Shown: one piece after another, positions 1 through 11,959 of the stretch
How positions within the stretch are numbered: position 1 is the first letter of the stretch
How the letters are laid out: every line of letters begins with the position of its first letter
Assembly (NCBI GenBank): GCA_014526335.1
Contig: JACTAT010000002.1
Coordinates: 4,425,832-4,489,831 of the forward strand
Direction: 5' to 3'
DNA: 64,000 nucleotides
Source of the DNA: Chrysaora quinquecirrha
Lineage: Eukaryota; Cnidaria; Scyphozoa; Semaeostomeae; Pelagiidae
Program-made: the position numbers and the translations under genes
Notes under the pieces: model-generated
Database searches by the model: none
Told to the model about the DNA's origin: nothing
What the model saw: the letters and a program-made list of their open reading frames with translations, nothing else

Positions 1-3000
1 GTTGATTTTGTTTATCTCGCACTTCACAAAGTGACATATATATTTCCTTTAACTTACGACCTTTAGCTGGTGTTAATGACGCTCAAATCTCTTCCGGACT
101 TTGCGGACGCTTGACCGAAAGTGAGTGAGAAACTTCCAGCCTCACTCTCGATTTACAAAGATTCTCTTTTGAATTCGAGGCAAACTTTGCTTTTCTGAAA
201 CTAAGTTTATTGCTTTGATATTTATTATGGTAATCATTATCGTCATGCAGTTACACTCTTTTTTTTTATAAGAAATTAAGATTTTTGGTCAGTACTCAAA
301 GTTTCTTAGTTTTGGGACAAATTTGGTACTGAAAGTTTCTTAGCAGTTTCTTAGAATCAAAATTTTTAAGTGCCAAAACGGGCAATTGACACTTAAATTC
401 TGCAAATAGAAGAAGCAATACAATTCACGTTTACATCAGCTGTTTTTTCTGTCAAAATAGACACTTATGGTGCAACAGAAATTTGTTTTCGCGATGCTTT
501 ATTTCTAATTCTAAAGATTCTTGAGACCTGCGAGTTTCTTACCATTTTTGGTCGAGTACTGAAAGTTTCTTAACCAATATTGATCTCAGTACTGAGTTGC
601 TTATAAACGGGTTTCTTATAAAAAAAAATGAGTGTATTCTGATTTCTGTTCGACTGGGTAGAAAAGGAAAAGGCAACTAAGCAACATATGAACCCCCCTG
701 AAACCCAGGCTTGTTGTCTTCTGGGGTCATTCATTTGTGATATGAGGCTTAAAAGGGCCAGTAAATCTCCAGAAAAACAGTTAACTGTCAGTTTCTTATT
801 GAACTGGATTAAAAGAAAAAGTTCTTTAGACAAAAGCTGTCAAACAAAATGGTTCAAGGTACTCGTGACATATTGACAAGGAAACGTTGAAAAAATATTC
901 CGGGAAAATATTTTGTTCCAGTTTATTTCAAGTTGTATGTCCAATTCCTAGTTGCAATTAGAAGTCTTATAAGTATACGAGAATGCATGCGGTGTCTTGT
1001 CATTTCATTAGGCAAGCTTTTTTCATATATTTTCAGTGACTGGACAGATTCTATAAAGTAAGGTACAAAGTTTTGCTCGATTTTGATGTTTTTTTCTCAC
1101 GAACGAGGCCTTTATAGCAGCCAATTTATTGTGCTGTGTGTTGTTCATGGTTTTATATGGTTTTATGGTTTTATATGAGAGTTATTTTATTTGTGAATTC
1201 CTGCGTTTTGGCATCTGTGCCAAAAGTGAGGATTTATCTCTGTTTTGAAAAGTTTCAGATTTCAGATTAGCTGGAATTGAATCGCAAAGTATTTCGTAAA
1301 CGTAAGCAGCAAGAAATGTCAATGATATTGAAGTACTACTGTATGTGTGTTGCGTAGCGTAGTATGTAATGAGTGAACGAAACGAAATAACAGTCACGAA
1401 AACAGCTGAGCTCTGTCCTTTATCAATATGTATCGAATTGAAAATTTCTGTGATCTGATTGTCTCTTTCTCATTGCAGAAAGATCAGTTGTAACTACGTG
1501 AAATTGTGTTCAAGGTTTTTAAATCGTCAAGTTGAAGACATTGCAAAGGGACTAGAAGTAAGTTGACTTATTTGCTAAGTAAAAACTTTTCATTTTATGC
1601 ATTTTTTGGGAACAATAGTAAGATTCTGTATTGTAGGGCGACACTGTGACAAAGGTTGGTGCTACCCTCTTGCTCCCCCTAGATAAGGTAACCAGGGTAG
1701 TTTCAAATGGAGGCTATTCGTGATGGATTCGTTGTTTTCTACAATTGCTCAGTGTAGAGTGACGGATCAGAATTAGGGGATCGTTAACTAGAAGCTCGTG
1801 TCGGCAAAGCAACGGCAAGATTGGTATTTACTTTCTTTTTAACATTCCGTATTCGATCCTTGTCGTCGTCCAAAATTAGAAAGCCTGCAGACACGGCGAA
1901 CATTTCATTGTAACCTTTACACCCAACTGCCTTTGGGCTGAGAACCTGATGCTCGGCAACGCCAGTTTTCCCATTCATCAATGACCAGTAAATTCCTTAG
2001 ATTAAGCTAATCCCGTTAGGAATCTATTTTTGCATGCCGTTTTATGGAATCAAATATACATGGACATGATAATCATGGTGTAGCCTGGGCTATGAAGGAA
2101 AATTTCTTCCAGAATGAATGGCTTTTTTGCAAATGGTTTCATCCTAACCATGCTTTACATGACCTTAGGCTCTGACTAAGCATTGTTTGTCAAACGCTTT
2201 AAATTTGCTGGTCAAGCAATGTTTTAACGTTTAGCCACGTCACAAAACATTGTTTCACAAGTTGAAATAAGCACAGTTTGTTGCTTTATTACTTTGAATA
2301 GAGTCAAAAACATCCTTTTGATTGAAGCAAGCTTATTTAATGAGTCTACGTTTTCGTACAGCCTGTCCCTAAAAGACTTTGCACCGTTAGATCATGTTGG
2401 TTTATACTTGTCATTCACATTAGCCAAGACGACAGGGGTGTAGTCAGTTCTGGTATATTAGGATTATAGTGAAATTCGGGTGCTAAATTTGCTGTATTTT
2501 CAAGGATTAAAACCATAGAACTAGATTAAGACGCATTTAGGGATGCTGATCTCAAATGGCAAATGCATGGCCTGAAACTTTAGCTAGTTAGCCTTAGAAT
2601 GCGCATGCTCGGATATTCACGTGTCTGTAATGGGCTGTTACTTTTGGCCTGAGAAACATCGTGAAAAAGACGCATGTAGATTAATTTTCATCCAAAATGT
2701 TCTTTGAAACCTTGAGCAAATTTTACACTGAGCTTTTTTGCGAACGATGGGCCGAAGTCATGCTACAGACGGTTGACAATTTTGCGCGTTTTGATTCGCC
2801 AATTCATGGCAGACTTTCGAAGTTTGTGGGATTGTGTCGTTACACATGCTAATTCGAGCACCCCTCCCCCACTCCTTCCAATTTTGTCGGAAATTTTGCG
2901 CTTTTCCTTTGAGAATGGCACAAAATAGAGCCTTTTTTTAATGACTGCCGGAACGTTAGGTCTCTTGGCCACAACAGTCGGGATTTTGAAGTTTCGCCAC

Positions 3001-3439
3001 TGCAAAAAACTTAAAACAGTTTAAATATCGAAATTTCATTTGGTAGGAAATCTAACTGCGTTTTCATATATCCATGTTCAAATTATGATGTAATAAATTT
3101 CTGATTTATTGCTATAGATAAGCAAAACTTCTAACATGAGAAGTTCAAATAATCGTATTCTTCCGTCTGGCCTTGCCGACACGAAACATACAAAAATGCC
3201 GCTCATATCATAGTATGTCTCGTTTCATAATATCATACCGAGACTGTGGTTTAAAGTTTGGCGGTGGAAGGAATAATGGCTGCCACAAGCGCTCAAGATC
3301 CTAGAGGCAACAGTGAAAGGAAATTTAAGATTTGATTATTCACCATCACCCTTTCAATCACTGAATTCACGACCATAAATTCTAGACCTCATTCCAAAGG
3401 TATTATTTTCAAGTTTGGTCATTTGTGGCGCATATAGAT

Positions 3440-3730
3440 AGGTGTGTTTTAGCACCAGTCCGTCGCTAGGATGTCAGAAGTAGGTGAACCAACAAAAAAT
3501 CGACCCTGGCTGTGACGCTAACTTGGGTTTGGGTTCGAACCCTGACCTTGCTAGGGTTCGAACTCTGACCTTGTTAAGGTAACTCCACGATCTAGCTTTA
3601 CAAGGGCACTCGACACCACAGGAACTCCTGGAAAGAAACGGTTCCACATAGAACCTTCCCAAAGTGGACAAGTTAAAGACCTTGCGAGTGCAATAGGAGA
3701 GATCGAACCTTTGCAGATAAAGCTGCCTCC
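3440..3730 (-). repeat. tRNA-derived SINE relic (family A), degenerate
   Basis: It shares the phrases agcaccagt, tcgaccctggctgtgacgct and gggttcgaaccc with the reverse complement of the SINE copies at 22612, 26385 and 63633. A B-box-like element (ggttcgaac) occurs twice, at about 3533 and 3555. The copy is diverged and partly duplicated. Confidence 0.5.
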
Positions 3731-4633
3731 TTTATCCATTTTGTTTAAGCTAAGCGAGAAGATATCACCACCTTGCCCGATTCATAGAAACTCTGGGTTC
3801 ACTATTCAATGAATAGTTCGAGCATGAAAGGGGTATTTGGTATCTGCTCAATCATTAAATTGAAGAAAGCGTTCCCTTATAAATTAATCAAGTGACACTT
3901 ATCCTCCCTACAGGGGATACCAGTTATTCGGCCAGTTAAGTAAGAGAAAATGTAGAGAGGGCATGAGAAAGCGTTTGTGTTTTATAGTTCAGTTTTCAGC
4001 TACATTGTGTTTTCGCATTCTGTAGAGAGCCTGCCACACACTTAACCCTTTAACAGAACTCGGATAAATTTAACTCGGATAATTTACAGCTGAGTTTGCT
4101 GCATGTGGCGTACAAGGTTACGTTAACTTTATTTTGAGCGTTGCACATTTAGGGCGGCCGGTTTCGAATCCGCTTTAAATATGACGTCATATACGTTGCA
4201 GGAATACCGCTAAGAAACGTTGCACGCGATATCACGAGGACAACTCCTGGGTTAATATTACGATTGAAGCCCTTAAACAGGAAATTACTATTGATTTTTT
4301 CCAGCTAAGTTACATATCTATGGATAATGTCAATTAAAGACCGCTAGGGAAGGATTTTTGATGATATAATTTTCTTAATCTTCGAGGATTTATCCAGTAA
4401 GACGTAAAAAAGCATATTCTGTACTTGGTTGAATATTGGTATTTTTTGCCTCTAGGTCTGAATAAAGACGGACTTCCTGGAACATCAGTTGTTTCTTTGC
4501 CTAAGCTGTGGTCTTTCTCTGCCTGGTAAATATTGAAATAGTCTTTTTTGTTTTGTATTTTTTGTTTTATTGAATTTTTTCTTGGATTTTTACAAGCCTA
4601 ATCATATTCTATAGCAGTTACACTCATTTTTGC

Positions 4634-4760
4634 CAATGGCGTATCCAAGGGGGGAATAGGGGGGTCCGGACCACCCCTCTTTTCTAAAATATGGTCCTCG
4701 AGATTTGTCAAAAAGCGTCGTAAAACTCATGGGGGGGCAAAAGGGGCGTTTCCCCGCATT
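4634..4760. mobile_element. Degenerate DNA-transposon end
   Basis: The stretch begins with ggcgtatccaaggggggaat and is followed by ggtccggaccacccctc and further G and C runs. G-rich ends of this type are typical of terminal repeats of cut-and-paste DNA transposons in invertebrates. No transposase is nearby and no partner end was found, so this is a relic at best. Confidence 0.3.
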
Positions 4761-7700
4761 TGTGAGATTGCGAGAGTTTGAAGGGCGTCAACTGGTAAAA
4801 CGATGCATTTTAATAAGCATCTGCGTGGCAAACGAACATCCAACTCAACTGATATGAAACGCTCTTCAAAGATCTGTTTCAAATTAGAAGAGAAGAACCA
4901 ACTATAATCCCATGAATAATTATGCCTCTGAAAACTTAGGTCATCCAGTTCAATAAACGATTATAGAAAAGATGGCGCAACCTATTTTTGCGAGATGCAT
5001 GCTGGGAAAATGAAGTCTTAGCAACACATAGCAACTATATGAAGTCTTTCTTCGTTTACTGTTGTGTCATTGTGGTGCCCTCTCTGCCCTTAGTAGCTAT
5101 CGGAGATTTTAACGTGGGAAATTTTAATTTTGGAATGGTGTATTGGTGTATTTGAACTGCAGATCAACACGGGAAACCACCTGACAATCCAACATTTTAG
5201 CAAAAATGTTTCATGAGTTTTTGATTAATGAGGTTCCTATCTAGAGTAGTTTATTTCGAACTGGACCTTTACAAAGCTTTTCTTTCTATAGTTTGGTCAA
5301 TTAGCGTGCCTTTTAGGCTTGGTAAAGTAAGGACCGAGGCATCTTTGGCTCTACTATCAGTCAAGCAGCCAGTGTTTTGTTGTTAACCAAGGGTGTGATG
5401 GTTGTTGACCTGCAGATTGTGCCAGAAGATTGATAGTCTAAAGCGATTATACCTTGGATAATTGTTCAACCTATAGCGATCGCGAGCCTTGCATTACGCC
5501 TTTTGACCACTGGGCCACGCCAACTATGTACCACGTTTCTTCAAGTCCCTACTTTGTGCCACCTCTCTTTAGGTAAAATTGTGTGCTACCCTGTTCAAGT
5601 CCCAGCCTTGTGCAGTAATTAGAATCGCAAAATAAGGAATTTTGCATTTTCCTATATACTGTAAATGTGTATGTGTATGTTTTGAGAAGGGTAAGGACAA
5701 GGAAAATTAACATAGTTAACATACAATCTACTGTCCGCAGCTGTTTGTTTACAATAGAACTTTTTAAATAGTATCCGCGTGCACCAACCTGGATTGCATT
5801 AGCTTCTGGAGAGCTTGCGCAGCAAATTTCGCTTCTGGAATCCCTCACTCAAAATGTCTGCCATCTTACAGCAAAATCTCGCGCCGGTCACGACCTTTTT
5901 AAAAGGTCTATTGTGAATTAGAGCCAGAAAGTGGCCTACAAGCCTTCAAAGCTGCCAAGCCTAGCAACGTGAGATGCAAAGCATCATCATGCCTCACTTG
6001 ACGCATTAAAACAGCCATAGCAACTCTTGCATCTAAATGCCCTAGGCATCATTAGGCATCTAACCCATATCACATGCAAATTGGGCCAATACCTTGAAAA
6101 AGCATCATATACTTGACTTAACCTGTAGGAAAAGATATGATACTTGAAATTCTCAGCCATTGGCACTTTTTCTTTGTAGATATGTTAGTACCCTGTGATA
6201 ATCGTGTATGATAGGTCGTGATTAGTGTCACCTCAGGAAGTTTAAATTTAGCATGATGGTTTATCAGACATCATGAGACTACTGTGTATGGTTTGGCAGT
6301 GAATTGAACTTGACTTAGTCATGAATTTAAGCTTCGAAGTTAGTTCAGTAATAATTTATCTCTCTGTCTGTTTATAGCTGAAAATATACTCAAGATTCTC
6401 AATAAAAGACGTTTGGTTATTCAACTGTATTGTTTGTCTATTAAAAGGAATCAAGAGTAACTGGAATTTTTGAGGTAAGTAAGCTACTGTATACCGGAGT
6501 TTCTATCTTTCAACTAAACTCTCTATTTTTTTCGGATAAAGTTCAGGCAGAGGGTGAGACAGACAGGCTTGATAAAAGCTATATAACCATCAGAGTCTTT
6601 ATCCAGTAATCTTTCTGAAAAACTTAGTTAGCTTTGTCAGAATTTGAGTGCTGAAATTTTAAGAGTTTCTAAGTTGGACGGACGAAATTGGAAATGATAT
6701 TACATACTCGTAAATCGCACTTTCTACAGACTGTAATGAAGAATTATTTAATATCTACCATTCAGAAAAGTATCATAAAGATACCAATTCAAGGTCTGCT
6801 TAGCGTCTGAAAGCTCTTTAGCCTTAAAACGTGTGGCGAAATTCTGGCATTTTTAATGATAATCTCGTGGAATAAGGTTATAAAGTAAATAGCAATCAAG
6901 ATGTAAAAAAGCCGAACCACTTTTTGTATACTAAGTCTCGTATGTTGAAGACAATCTCATTTCAAGAATAGTCACATAAAGCCAGGGGTACAGTTTTCCC
7001 CGGGCAGTGTTTCTACGAGTTCCGAAGTAAGTTCTAACGGTACTATCGAAACGAGGCAATATCAACAGAGCTTTTTAGGCCGTCACTTTAAAACTTGTCG
7101 AGATGAAGCTAAAACTAATTGCTCCTTTTGAAGCCAATTTTTTTTTCGAAATTTCGATCAACAGTCATCATAAGCGAATTTTTAAAGAGAATTCCGGTAA
7201 ACCATGTGACAGATTGATGAATGCTCTTGTTCCTTTTCCACAGTTACTGGGATCCCAGCTCTCAAATTCCTCAGCTTTCTGAAACCAGGAATCTATTTTA
7301 AGCAATAAAACGAAATAAATCAAGGAACATTTTCTCCTTTTCCATGATAAGATTTGAAAACCGAATTGTTTCGTAATTTAAGGTCTTAAGATGACAAAGT
7401 GGCCTGGAAGAAGGCGTGCACGGAAGATAACTCCAGATAGCGTTTATTAAATACAACTGATACAAATTCGATGAAAGAAATGTGGTAAAAATTAGAAATG
7501 CCCAAATTAATAGAAATTTTAGTGAGGTTTAATATGAGAATGAATGAGCTAGAAATTTGTTGGGTCACTCAGATCTCAAAGCTTAGCCTGTGGTTATTCT
7601 TACATAATCTTCACGGGAGGAATAATTATTCACCAAAAGTTGGTGTGTGTTTTGCAGAAATTTCCGTGAATGTAATCTGAAGCCTCTGAACATACAGTGA

Positions 7701-7854
7701 GAGTGAGGTTGTTTAGAACTTTTTCTGGGCAGCAAGCTATGCTAAGTCAAAGTTGTCTTCAGGGCTATAAGCATATTTACACGAGTTCTGGTGCTGACGC
7801 CATTTTTTAACAGTAACAAAGATGGCGTCTGCTGAGATGAAGCTGAAATTTTAT

Positions 7855-8075
7855 TTAAGGTGGCCAAACGAACACAACATTTTTTATCAAACATTTGATA
7901 ACAAAAGAAATGTTTTATGATACATTTTATGAAGATAGGATTTCGTAAAACATAGTTAAGCATCACGAAGATGAAACTTCGTAAAAATGGTGGCCAAACG
8001 AATCACATATTTGATGCAAACAATGTTTGATGATGTTTATGTTGATGTTTCATGTGTTTGGCTTGGCCAGGTCTT
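7855..8075. mobile_element. MITE-like element, ggccaaacg family
   Basis: It opens with ggtggccaaacgaacacaac and ends with gtgtttggcttggccaggtc, so the ends are imperfect inverted repeats. The inside is rich in aaacatttg/caaatgttt words, as in the copies at 52167, 53778 and 57285. It is non-coding. Confidence 0.45.
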
Positions 8076-8289
8076 CGTGAATTTTTTGATCGTGTGAAAA
8101 GTAAACCCAGCTGACATCCATCTTTCATTGATCATTCGATTTAAACACCATCCTTTGGTTTCCCATTGTCTGTGGCGGTATCTATGTAGTGGGTGTTTGT
8201 GTAGCTCTTATAACCTCACTGGCCAATCAAATGCTCATCAACTTGAATTATTACCAGGAAACAAGATTTCTTTTTGGTAGCCATGTTTT

Positions 8290-9790
8290 CAATCCAGCAT
8301 ACAGTTGTCATTTAAGCATCTTTGTCTACTGTATGTTTCATTCAAGTATCTTTTGTCTACGGTAGTTTTCGTGTAGGCATCTTTGTCAACTGCAGTTTCT
8401 ATCTAAGCATCTTTGTCTACTGTAGTTTCTATCTAAGAATTTTTGTCTACTGTTTGTTTCAGTGAAGTATCTTTTGTCTCATGCAGTTTTCATGTAGGCA
8501 TCTTTGTCAACTGTAATTTAAATCTAAGCACCTTTGTGAACTGCAGTTTCTATCTAAGCATCTTTGTCTACTGTAGTTTCTATCTAAGCATTTTTGTCTA
8601 CTGTTTGTTTCAGTTAAGTATCTTTTGTCTACGGTAGTTTTAATGTAGGCATCTTTATCAACTGCAGTTTCTATCTAAGCATCTTTGTCTACTATAGTTT
8701 CTATCTAAGCATTTTTGTCTACTGTTTGTTTCAGTTAAGTATCTTTTGTCTACGGTAGTTTTCATGTAGGCATCTTTGTCAACTGTAATTTCAATCTAAG
8801 CATCTTTGTCAACTGCAGTTTCCATCTACGCATCTTTGTCTACTGTAGTTTCTATCTAAGCATTTTTGTCTACTGTTTGTTTCAGTTAAGTATCTTTTGT
8901 CTACGGTAGTTTTAATGTAGGCATCTTTATCAACTGCAGTTTCTATCTAAGCATCTTTGTCTACTGTAGTTTCTATCTAAGCATTTTTGTCTACTGTTTG
9001 TTTCAGTTAAGTATCTTTTGTCTACGGTAGTTTTCATGTAGGCATCTTTGTCAACTGTAATTTCAATCTAAGCATCTTTGTCAACTGCAGTTTCCATCTA
9101 AGCATCTTTGTCTACTGCAGTTTCTATCTAAGCATTTTTGTCTACTCTTTGTTTCAGTTAAGTATCTTTTGTCTACCGTAGTTTTAATGTAGGCATCTTT
9201 ATCAACTGTGGTTTCTATTTAAGCATCTATCTTTGTTAACTGTAGTTTCTATATAAGCATATTGTCTACTGTATGTTTCATTTAAGTATCTTTTGTCTAC
9301 GGTGGTTTTCGTGTAGGCATCTTTGTCAACTGTAGTTTCTATTTAAGCATATGTCTTTGTTAGTTAAGCATCTGTCTTTGTCTACTGAAGTTTTTATCTA
9401 AGCATCTTTGTCTACTGTAGTTTCTATCCAAGCACCTTTGTCTTCTATAGTAGTTTCTATCTAAGCATCTTTGTCTACTGTAGTTTCTATCTAAGCATCT
9501 TTGTCTTCTATAGTAGTTTCTGTCTAAGCATCTTTGTCTACTGTAGTTTCTATCTGAACATCTCTGTCTATTCAACTGAGGATATTCTGTCTACGGTAGT
9601 TTTCAGATTAGCATCTTTTGTCTACTTTAATTTTCTTCTAAGAGATTGTAGCATCTTTTTTCTAAGAAAGGTGGCATCTAAGCATCTTTTGTCTACGGTA
9701 GTTTTCAATTGAGCATCTCTTCTCGTATTAAGCATCTCTTCTCGTCTTTCACTTGAGCACTTTTACTTAGTAGTTTTCATCTAAGTCATG
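8290..9790. repeat. Minisatellite, 30-bp unit with higher-order period
   Basis: About 1.5 kb of tandem copies of a roughly 30-bp unit close to taagcatctttgtctactgt plus agtttctatc. Variant units are ordered: the variant carrying ctgtttgtttcag recurs near 8450, 8600, 8720, 8870, 8990 and 9141, with spacings alternating at about 150 and 120 bp (five and four units). This gives a higher-order period of about 270 bp between 8450 and 9141; outside it the units are less regular. Open frames here on either strand follow from the period being a multiple of three and are not genes. Confidence 0.9.
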
Positions 9791-10325
9791 TATTATTGGT
9801 TACAATTACAAATCAACCAGGAACATAGGAACCTCTTAGAGCTAATAAGTACAGTACACTCCTTTTCAGGGACAATCTACCTTTCAACCGTTCCAAGTCA
9901 CGCTACACGTCAGAGGGTGCATATTTGTTGATTTTATGACAAATACACAAATCAACAAAGAAACCAACTAATAAGAGGAACAACTTTCGAGTCCTTCAAG
10001 TCCTTCAAGTTTAATTTTAGAATTTTTGGTTTTGCCAGCCACTTTTCTTGTTAATCTTCTGTTTCTCTGCGGTAATTATTTTAGTTGATTTGAGATTCAG
10101 TGGTACTAAAAATAAAACTTTCGACTGAGTTTGCCCTCTTTAAACTTTTCAGTGGTTTTTGACTCCAGCCTTAATATCGTGTTTCATATTTCTGAATCTG
10201 GTCAAAGTTCACACATCAATTCTCACGATAAAAGAATTTTTGTTAGTTTTTTATGGTTATTTAAAAATCCCTCTTGATTGATTGGCCTGATAATTTGAGG
10301 GAGCCATTCTTGTTCTCTGACCTCT
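9791..10325. other. Non-coding stretch, nothing recognised
   Basis: AT-rich sequence between a minisatellite and a microsatellite. No exon, RNA gene or repeat family was recognised. Confidence 0.4.
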
Positions 10326-10335
10326 TACTTTTCAA

Positions 10336-10387
10336 TGATGATGATGATGGTGATTATGATGATGATGATGATAATGATGATGATGAC

Positions 10388-10422
<35 letters not shown>

Positions 10423-10550
10423 CATCGAGTTAATGATTATGATGATGATGGTCATGATTATGATTATGATTATGATGATGATGATAAACGACGATGATGA
10501 TGATGAAAATGATTATGATGATTATGACGATGTTGATGAATGCTATTATT
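10336..10550. repeat. GAT/ATG trinucleotide microsatellite
   Basis: Long run of atgatg/gatgat units with occasional att and aac interruptions. It yields an Asp-rich open frame on the plus strand and a His/Asn-rich one on the minus strand; both are repeat artefacts. Confidence 0.9.
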
Positions 10551-11959
10551 AACGTTGTCGTCGTTGTTTATGATATGATGGTTATGATTGTTTTCTCTGA
10601 CGTTCTTGCAGACACTTCGTACTGAGTCATAGCTTAGCCATGTTTTTACATCCATGAACAATTGTGTCACAGTCATGCATTTCCGATGTCTTAGTTATTT
10701 GCTCAGTCAAAATGAATTTTTGGCTGGAATGTTTCTGCATCTCACCTTTGATCAAACAACTTTTCCACGCCAGGATTAGCAAAATTTGAAAAAGGCACAC
10801 TGTTCCTTGCTTTTTGAGTTTCCTTCAGAATGCACAACGATCAAAGAGAATCATTGAAGTTAAATGAAATGAAATAACCTTGAACTTTGAAGTTTGAAAT
10901 TGTATGGAGAAACAGCTCTGATCTGAAAGCAACCTGTAAGCCCTGTAAGAACTCAGCTGAATTTGGTTATGTGCGTCCCCCTTGATCTTCGCGAATTTTC
11001 TCTAGGGGCAATTCACTCCCAGGAAATCTCGTACACCTTTGCTAGAAAATCCTATTGTTTTCGTTGAAGTCCTTCGTTGAAATTTGTTGTAAGAGAAATC
11101 TCGTACCCCTTTTCGACACTCCCCTCGAATGTTCTTACAATTAGAATGAAAAGAAACTTTATACGGTACATAAGAATCTCAAGTGATCAGATCCCTAATA
11201 CTATTCTTTTATCTATAGTTTTATGCATTGTTTTGTATTAGTTTTTTCGGTATTACTGTAGAGTTTTGTAAGCAGCCATGCCTGTAAAGTAGGGTAATTT
11301 TTTTTTGTTGGTTGTTTTGCGGATTATACTTTCAGCTCGTAGAGAAAAGCGGGGGAGAAAGAGAAGAAAACCAAATGAAAGATCTTGGGTGACAGTCAAT
11401 AAATTGCATGAAGTGTTTTCCGATTTTAAAGAAAAATAACCGATTATAGCAAACACGATAATAAACAGTTATGGTGTAAAATCTGTTAAATGTGCCAGAA
11501 AAATAACAAGAGATTGTTTATTTATTGTCATCATTTCCTGTGAAACAAGGCCTTTGATTGGCTGAGATGGGATCTCTTCCGACACAAACTAAGCTTTTCC
11601 CGTCGTCACAAGACTGTTGGAAAAGGGCTCTTCGCGACGAATTGTCAAGTTTCATCCAATGACTGTCATTTGTCAACAAAAGGGGTGCTGAGAATTTGTT
11701 TGAATGTAAAATGTCATTGAGGAACCCCACTACGTTAACGAAGCATGTGCTTCAGACAAAACAATTGTTCTCAACTTCAGAGTGGAATTTTTGGGTATAC
11801 TTTGGATGAGATACTGTAAATGAAATAAATTGAAAAGTTAAGGGTTGGAATCAAAATGTAAGATAATTCTGTCAATGTAGCTAAGTGGCTTTTTCGTTGT
11901 AATTTTATTTCAATATTAAATTCCTTTTTCGTTTCTTTCAGATATATACATAAAAAAAG
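10551..11959. other. Non-coding stretch with probable 5' UTR acceptor
   Basis: No gene was seen. At about 10998-11130 lies a sequence starting aggggcaattcactccc that resembles the MITE at 46069. A pyrimidine-rich acceptor (cgtttctttcag) ends at 11941, 18 bases before the ATG of the receptor kinase, so 11942-11959 is probably 5' UTR of an exon whose upstream partner was not found. Confidence 0.45.

Larger units (their letters stand above)
1..8290. other. Region without a confident gene, 5' part of window
   Basis: No protein-coding gene could be recognised on either strand; open frames are short and look random. It holds three exon-like segments (1479-1557, 4456-4525, 6378-6474) bounded by good splice sites, a SINE relic (about 3440-3730), a transposon-end relic (about 4634-4760) and MITE-like sequence near 2120-2380 and 7855-8075. 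A short phrase ending in gaaagtttcttag recurs between 290 and 580. It may include 5' untranslated exons and long introns of the receptor kinase that starts at 11960, because that gene has a splice acceptor just before its ATG. Confidence 0.5.

Noticed and set aside
9360..9575. Open frame with repeated Arg-Gln-Arg-Cys-like units, minus strand
   Set aside because: Translation of the 30-bp minisatellite, whose unit is a multiple of three.
10274..10552. Asp-rich open frame
   Set aside because: Translation of a GAT microsatellite.
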